This document shows positions 5,803-9,970 of a DNA stretch of 9,970 nt, in pieces. The stretch comes from Bacteroidales bacterium (GTDB taxonomy: Bacteria > Bacteroidota > Bacteroidia > Bacteroidales > WCHB1-69): assembly GCA_031266895.1 (NCBI GenBank), contig JAISAD010000109.1, positions 1 to 9,970 on the forward strand, given 5' to 3'. The position numbers were made by a program, and so were the translations under genes. The notes beneath the pieces are model-generated. The model searched no databases and was not told the origin of the DNA. It saw nothing but the letters and a program-made list of their open reading frames with translations. The stretch's first letter is position 1; each line of letters starts with the position of its first letter.

Positions 5803-6791
5803 GGGAGCATAGCGTGCAAATTGCCGTCCTTGCCGCTACCCCTCAATTTTTTGTAAGATTCGGAATCTTGCCCAATGTTGTAGTGCGAACTTCCCCCGTA
5901 GAAATTGGGAATAAGCAGCGTCATCGTCTCCATCTTGCCGTAACTCCATTGAAAAGCATAGTCAATATTCAAGCCTGTACCTTCTTTCTCTCCATCAGGA
6001 TTATTTTGCAGCACTGCCCCACCCCTCATTGTCTCCTTGGTGTAATCCATAGTGGGAATTAAGCGGCCAAGCATAGGCATTACTGCCAATCCTCCTATCA
6101 ATACCAAAATGGCAGAGGCTTTGAAATAGTCTTTCAAGGTTCTGTCCTTAATAGCATAAACCAGATAGGTAAGCGCTACAAATGCAATGATAATCAGCAA
6201 ATAGTACGTGATTTGCTGGTGATTATAGGCAATGTGCATTCCTGTAAACACCAGCGTAATCAGTGCCCCTAAAAGGTATTTTTTTCGATAACAGAGAATA
6301 ATACCGCCCAGCACCGGTGCCATAGTGCCCATTGCCCAGCCCTTGCTGACATGTCCCGCATCAATGATAATAAAATTGTAAGAGGCAAAAGCATAGGCAA
6401 TAGCTCCTAAAATACTCAACCAGGGCTTACAGCCCAGCGCAAGCAGAAAAATATAAAATCCCAGCAGATATAAAAAAACTATGCCAATATGAAGCCCAGG
6501 CATATTCAAAACCAGCACCTTGCCTATATAATTAAAAACATTAAAAATAGGAGGCGAATAGGTGTAATTGGCTGGCATCCCGCTAAACATCGTATTCGAC
6601 CAGTAGGCATATTCTCCCGTCTTTTCATGATAATCTCTCAAATCAACACCCCAAGCACGCGAACTGGCAATATCCCCCTGCGGAATATCCTTATTTTCAA
6701 GAATATAAGGCGAAAAATAGGTAAGCGTCAAAATCAGGAACAAACTTACGGCAATAACATGAGGCAGCCATTTTTTAAACTCTATTTTCAT
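5727..6791 (-). CDS. YfhO-family membrane protein, N-terminal part (split gene)
   Basis: The product matches the N-terminal part of YfhO: a first membrane helix (about 10-28), then an extracytoplasmic loop with PQGD (Asp40) and YWSNTMFSGMPANY (63-76), as expected for a GT-C fold where an acidic loop residue acts in catalysis. Further helices follow (about 100-120, 125-145, 155-168, 173-188, 195-212, 224-240). NIDYAFQWSYG and LLIPNFYGG are also family-like. After about residue 322 (YKKLRGSG) the frame leaves the family and reads an unrelated tail to a stop at 5727. The continuation is in the neighbouring frame. The combined length, 2447 bases, is one short of a multiple of three and would give about 815 residues, as expected for this family. 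The ATG at 6791 starts just before the first helix, with a promoter box at 6860-6867. Confidence 0.85.
   Translation of the reverse strand: MKIEFKKWLPHVIAVSLFLILTLTYFSPYILENKDIPQGDIASSRAWGVDLRDYHEKTGEYAYWSNTMFSGMPANYTYSPPIFNVFNYIGKVLVLNMPGLHIGIVFLYLLGFYIFLLALGCKPWLSILGAIAYAFASYNFIIIDAGHVSKGWAMGTMAPVLGGIILCYRKKYLLGALITLVFTGMHIAYNHQQITYYLLIIIAFVALTYLVYAIKDRTLKDYFKASAILVLIGGLAVMPMLGRLIPTMDYTKETMRGGAVLQNNPDGEKEGTGLNIDYAFQWSYGKMETMTLLIPNFYGGSSHYNIGQDSESYKKLRGSGKDGNLHAMLPCIGVTSRLLPVLFMRVLLSVFSSC
5803..5835 (-). other. Frameshift lesion inside the YfhO gene
   Basis: On the minus strand the N-terminal frame reads LRGSGKDG and then goes astray, while the frame one base earlier reads RQGRQFARYAP and on into YWGDQPF. 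That second frame has a TAG at 5838-5836, so the switch must lie downstream of it, within 5835-5803. One missing base (or two extra) explains it. The GGGG run just upstream is excluded as the site, because a shift there would run into the TAG. Either the gene is freshly inactivated or the assembly has an error. Confidence 0.8.
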
Positions 6792-6859
6792 AAAATGTCG
6801 TTGTTAAATTATTAAAAATCAATGCTTTAATCCTATAAAAGAAATTAAAATAGAACGTG

Positions 6860-6890
6860 CAAAGATACAGGATTTTTTTAATTTAGAGTA
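6860..6890 (-). promoter_or_regulatory. Promoter for the YfhO gene
   Basis: The minus strand reads TATCTTTG at 6867-6860, a perfect TAnnTTTG -7 element, about 69 bases before the YfhO start at 6791. I see no good TTTG -33 element 19 bases upstream (6887-6890 reads TACT). It is back-to-back with the promoter of the iron-sulfur protein gene. Confidence 0.55.
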
Positions 6891-6905
6891 TTAGCCCCTC
6901 TTGCC

Positions 6906-6937
6906 TGTGCATAATTCAAAAATTTTATGTACATTTG
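6906..6937 (+). promoter_or_regulatory. Promoter for the iron-sulfur protein gene
   Basis: TACATTTG at 6930-6937 is a perfect -7 element, 22 bases before the ATG at 6960, giving a leader of about 15 bases. The -33 region is weak (TGTG at 6906-6909, spacing 20). The two divergent -7 boxes in this intergenic region are 62 bases apart. Confidence 0.6.
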
Positions 6938-6959
6938 CCGTCTCTTAATTTTAATATAA

Positions 6960-8258
6960 ATGTCGCATAATTTTAATAAAGAACAAATAGAAAAAGTCAG
7001 AAATATATTATCAAAACACACTGATAGCAAATTAGTTACACATATAAATGCTTGTGTACACTGTGGATTGTGCGGTAGTAGTTGTGTCTTCTATAAAACC
7101 TTTAACGACCCCAAATATATCCCCGGAAAAAAGATAGATCTGGTGGCTTCACTCTATAAACGCTACAACACGCTTTTGGGGCGGATAGCCCCCTCCGTGG
7201 TACATGCCCGTGAATTGACTGACGAGATGATAACCGAAATGGTAGATTTGCTTTTCGGCGGCTGTACGATGTGTGGCCGTTGCGTGCCTCACTGCTCTAT
7301 TGGCGTGGACATTCCTTTTATTGTACGCACCGGTCGCCGCCTGCTTGCCGAAATGAATAGGATACCCCTCTCACTCAAGGCTACCGCCGACACTGCCTTA
7401 GCTGCCCAAAATAATATGGGTATCGTCGAAGAGGAGTTTTTGGATACGATACAATGGATGGAAGAGGAGTTACAGGACGAATTGGGAGATACGAAAGCGC
7501 AAATACCCATAAATCAAGAAAATAACAATGTCCTTTATACACTTAATCCTCGTGAAGTAAAATTTTTTCCGCTCTCAATTTCTGCCGCCGCCAAGATTTT
7601 TTATGCTGCCAAAGAACAGTGGACAATCTCCTCTAAAATGTATGATGTTACCAATTACGGCTATTTTACAGGCGATAATACGACAGCTTCCACTATTGCG
7701 AAAAATATGTTTGACGAGGTATTGCGGCTTAAATCTTCTACATTAGTGCTGGGCGAATGTGGACACGGATCGCGCGCCCTGCGCTGGGAAGCTCCCAATT
7801 TTTTGAAGCAACACCCTGATTTCAACATTATTACACTTATTGAAATTATTGAACAATACCTGAAAGAGGGACGTATTAAAGTGGATAAATATTTGAATAC
7901 CCAAAAATATACCCTGCATGATCCTTGTAATATTACACGCAATGGCGGCCTCTTCAATTCACTGCGTTATGTAATGCAAAATATTGTACCTGAATTGATT
8001 GAAATGACCCCATACGGCGCTGAAAATTTTTGTTGCGGCGGAGGCGGAGGCATGTTGGCGATGAGTGAGTATAACGACCGGCGACTGAAAGTTGGAGAAA
8101 TTAAGGCCGAACAAATTCGCAAAACCGACGCCAATGTGGTGATTACCCCTTGCCACAACTGCATCGACCAGCTAAGTCAACTCAATCACACCTACAAATT
8201 GAATGTAGAAATAAAATCGGTAGCAGAGATTGTAGCCGATGCTTTAGTAATTGTCTGA
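6960..8258 (+). CDS. DsrK/HdrD-like (Fe-S)-binding oxidoreductase subunit
   Basis: The 432-residue protein has two [4Fe-4S] ferredoxin motifs, Cys32-35-38-42 (CVHCGLCGSSC) and Cys102-105-108-112 (CTMCGRCVPHC). A C-terminal CCG domain follows: Cys323 in HDPCN, Cys358-Cys359 in FCCGGGGG, and Cys398/401 in PCHNC, spacing CX34CCX38CXXC, the type that binds a noncubane [4Fe-4S] cluster in heterodisulfide reductase HdrB/HdrD and in DsrK. The first CCG repeat is degenerate, with only GECGHG (265-270) left. There are no membrane helices, so it is a cytoplasmic redox subunit that probably works with a membrane or flavin partner not encoded nearby. Its disulfide or other electron acceptor is unknown. 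The gene has its own promoter at 6930-6937 and is followed 86 bases later by queA. The ATG at 6960 directly follows the AT-rich leader. Confidence 0.85.
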   Translation: MSHNFNKEQIEKVRNILSKHTDSKLVTHINACVHCGLCGSSCVFYKTFNDPKYIPGKKIDLVASLYKRYNTLLGRIAPSVVHARELTDEMITEMVDLLFGGCTMCGRCVPHCSIGVDIPFIVRTGRRLLAEMNRIPLSLKATADTALAAQNNMGIVEEEFLDTIQWMEEELQDELGDTKAQIPINQENNNVLYTLNPREVKFFPLSISAAAKIFYAAKEQWTISSKMYDVTNYGYFTGDNTTASTIAKNMFDEVLRLKSSTLVLGECGHGSRALRWEAPNFLKQHPDFNIITLIEIIEQYLKEGRIKVDKYLNTQKYTLHDPCNITRNGGLFNSLRYVMQNIVPELIEMTPYGAENFCCGGGGGMLAMSEYNDRRLKVGEIKAEQIRKTDANVVITPCHNCIDQLSQLNHTYKLNVEIKSVAEIVADALVIV

Positions 8259-8344
8259 AATTGAATAGAATGAAATATATAAAAAGTGGCATTGAAAACG
8301 GATATCCTGAACTCGAAAAGAAAGCATTCAAATTGTAAACGGGT

Positions 8345-9556
8345 GTGAAAAAAACAGCTATTGACAACTACGATTATCCGCTGCCCAAAGAGCAGATAGC
8401 TTTTTATCCCGAAGCAGAACGCGACCGGTCGAAGTTGTTAGTGTACCAGCAAGGGAGCATTACTGATGCTTGTTTTTCTCAATTACCCGACTTTTTAGAC
8501 AACTCAATGATGCTTGTTTTTAATGACTCGAAAGTGATTCATGCCCGACTGTTGTTGCAAAATCGCACCGGCGGCGCCATTGAAATCTTTTGTCTTGAAC
8601 CACTCGCCCCCACCCGGGAATTGGCCTCTGCCTTTTCTCAAACCGGCAAAGTGAGCTGGAATTGCCTTGTTGGAAATGTTAAAAAATGGAAAGAGCCGCT
8701 TAATATTACCGTTACCGTAAACCAAAAGCCACTCGAAATTAGAATTGACAAAGGCGAAAATCGAAAGGGAAACTTTGAAATTACTTTTCAATGGAATGAC
8801 CCTTCGGTAAGTTTTGCCGAATGGATAGAGGTGTATGGTAAAATGCCTTTACCTCCCTATATTAAACGCAATTGCGAGATTGAGGACGAACAGCGTTATC
8901 AAACCATTTATGCCCGCCATAATGGCTCGGTAGCCGCACCCACTGCCGGATTACACTTTACGGATACCCTATTGGCGCAATTGCAAGCCAAGGGGGTGCT
9001 GGCACAATGGACTACACTGCATGTGGGCGCTGGCACATTCAAGCCGGTGAGTGCGCAATATGTGGAAGAGCACCTAATGCACTACGAACAATTTGTTATT
9101 AACAAATCATTGATTGATAATATTTTAAAAAACCAAGACAGGAAAATTATTGCTGTAGGCACTACGGTTACACGCATGCTCGAATCGCTTTACATTATAG
9201 GAGCTAAACTGCTTTGCAACTTTCCAAACCCATTCACAGTTGAGCAGTGGGAAATTTACAATCATGAAACTTTACGGCAATTTAGCAAGACAGAAACGCT
9301 GGAAGCATTATGCCAACATATGACCGAATCCGACATTTCCTTTATTATTGGCAGCACTGCACTCATTATTATGCCCGATTATTCGCACAAAATCACTCAA
9401 GGGTTAATTACCAATTTTCACCAGCCAAAAAGTACGCTCTTACTGCTTATAGCCTCCTTTTTAGGCGATGAGTGGCGCAAAATCTATTACCACGCTTTAG
9501 GTCACAACTATCGTTTTTTAAGCTATGGCGATGCCAATTTGTATTTGCCTGAATAA
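8345..9556 (+). CDS. queA: S-adenosylmethionine:tRNA ribosyltransferase-isomerase
   Basis: QueA transfers and isomerises the ribose of S-adenosylmethionine onto 7-aminomethyl-7-deazaguanine in tRNA, making epoxyqueuosine for the wobble position of GUN-anticodon tRNAs; it is cytoplasmic. Family motifs are clear: YPEAERDRSKLL (21-32), VFNDSKVIHARL (58-69), MPLPPYI (167-173), YQTIYA with GSVAAPTAGLHF (185-205), LHVGAGTFKPV (225-235), VGTTVTRMLES (271-281), ITNFHQPKSTLLLL (355-368) and YRFLSYGDANLYL (389-401). At 403 residues it is longer than the roughly 356-residue E. coli enzyme, mainly from about 40 extra residues at 282-330, between the RMLES motif and the ITNFHQP region; I recall this long form from Bacteroidota. 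The start must be GTG at 8345, since an in-frame TAA lies 9 bases upstream and the N-terminus aligns there. The yields PGY-type motif near 343 reads MPDY. Confidence 0.95.
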   Translation: MKKTAIDNYDYPLPKEQIAFYPEAERDRSKLLVYQQGSITDACFSQLPDFLDNSMMLVFNDSKVIHARLLLQNRTGGAIEIFCLEPLAPTRELASAFSQTGKVSWNCLVGNVKKWKEPLNITVTVNQKPLEIRIDKGENRKGNFEITFQWNDPSVSFAEWIEVYGKMPLPPYIKRNCEIEDEQRYQTIYARHNGSVAAPTAGLHFTDTLLAQLQAKGVLAQWTTLHVGAGTFKPVSAQYVEEHLMHYEQFVINKSLIDNILKNQDRKIIAVGTTVTRMLESLYIIGAKLLCNFPNPFTVEQWEIYNHETLRQFSKTETLEALCQHMTESDISFIIGSTALIIMPDYSHKITQGLITNFHQPKSTLLLLIASFLGDEWRKIYYHALGHNYRFLSYGDANLYLPE

Positions 9557-9611
9557 TACAAGTTTTGGTGGCGTTTTACAAGATAAAATATAACTTAATA
9601 CAATAAACCAA

Positions 9612-9970
9612 ATGAAAAAACTGCTTTTATTGCTCTTCATGGCGGCACAATTACTGCTGCCCGCGCAACGTCCGGTGAAAAATATGATTATAATGATTCC
9701 TGACGGGACTTCAACGGCTCTCTTATCGCTGTCGCGCTGGTATCAGCGCTATGATAACCCCGAAAAACAGTCGCTCGCCGTTGATTCTATTTTACGCGGC
9801 CTGGTCAAAACCTACTCTTCGGACGCTCCTATTGGCGATTCCGCCCCTACTACCTCCTGCTACATGACCGGTCAACCCTCGCAAACAGGTTTCATCTCAA
9901 CCTATCCGGTGGCTAGCAGCCATGACCTGCTTCCCATTGATCCTCAAAAGGCCTTCCAGCCGCTGGCTAC
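9612..9970 (+). CDS. Alkaline phosphatase (PhoA type), N-terminal part, cut by window edge
   Basis: The frame opens at ATG 9612 and stays open to the last base, giving 119 full codons. A signal peptide (Leu-rich, about 4-16, likely cleavage after LPA at residue 18) sends it to the periplasm. MIIMIPDGTS carries the conserved metal-binding Asp31. GDSAPTTSCYMTG (75-87) contains the Asp-Ser-Ala of alkaline phosphatases, with Ser77 as the expected phosphorylated nucleophile. The enzyme hydrolyses phosphate monoesters using two zinc ions and usually magnesium. Its other metal ligands lie beyond the window. It starts 55 bases after queA with no terminator seen between, so it may be read from the queA transcript; I see no clear promoter or Pho-box-like operator in the gap. 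Confidence 0.9.
   Translation, partial: MKKLLLLLFMAAQLLLPAQRPVKNMIIMIPDGTSTALLSLSRWYQRYDNPEKQSLAVDSILRGLVKTYSSDAPIGDSAPTTSCYMTGQPSQTGFISTYPVASSHDLLPIDPQKAFQPLA

Noticed and set aside
5727..5850. Programmed -1 frameshift in YfhO
   Set aside because: The only slippery run (TAC AAA AAA TTG) lies before a TAG in the -1 frame, so slipping there would terminate; YfhO is not known to use recoding.
8270..8338. 22-codon open frame between the iron-sulfur gene and queA
   Set aside because: Too short, no supporting motif, and it ends at the TAA that lies just before the queA GTG start.
1..9970. CRISPR array, tRNA, rRNA, transposase or phage genes
   Set aside because: I looked for regular short repeats, cloverleaf-like segments and transposase or integrase motifs and found none.

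Overview
The window reads as chromosomal DNA of a Bacteroidales-type bacterium (phylum Bacteroidota). Supporting signs are several perfect TAnnTTTG promoter boxes (the Bacteroidota -7 element), AT-rich start regions with no clear Shine-Dalgarno, a Bacteroidota-style YfhO membrane protein, a long-form QueA, a periplasmic PhoA-type alkaline phosphatase, and a remnant resembling a type IX secretion C-terminal domain. Genus cannot be fixed from the sequence alone.

Layout. Positions 1-35 hold the terminator of an upstream gene. Positions 36-892 contain no convincing protein gene, but two regions look like RNA. The first is a long UUCG-capped hairpin (240-301) with a nearby repeat of one arm that could form an alternative pairing. 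The second is a strongly foldable stretch (about 496-840) starting just after a good promoter (459-489) and running towards an uncharacterised lipoprotein gene (893-1696), which ends at a terminator (1705-1742).

Next come two tandem secreted paralogs (1757-2926 and 2985-4151) with the GxxH / RD-M / GxxH signature of the EreA-ChaN-TraB/Tiki hydrolase superfamily. They share long identical DNA blocks separated by diverged ones. Directly after the second, and in its frame, lies a degenerate fragment resembling a T9SS sorting domain (4152-4304).

On the minus strand (6791 to 4345) lies a YfhO-family membrane protein gene split by a single frameshift near 5803-5835. It diverges from a plus-strand DsrK/HdrD-like iron-sulfur protein (6960-8258) across a promoter region with a TAnnTTTG box facing each way. 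Downstream are queA (8345-9556, GTG start, tRNA queuosine synthesis) and the first 119 codons of an alkaline phosphatase (9612 onward, cut by the window edge).

The right half is ordinary housekeeping or membrane content. The left 4.3 kb looks accessory: structured RNA, orphan lipoprotein, duplicated secreted enzymes and a gene fragment. The best candidates for something undescribed are the structured leader at 496-840, its possible pseudoknot, and the paralog pair.
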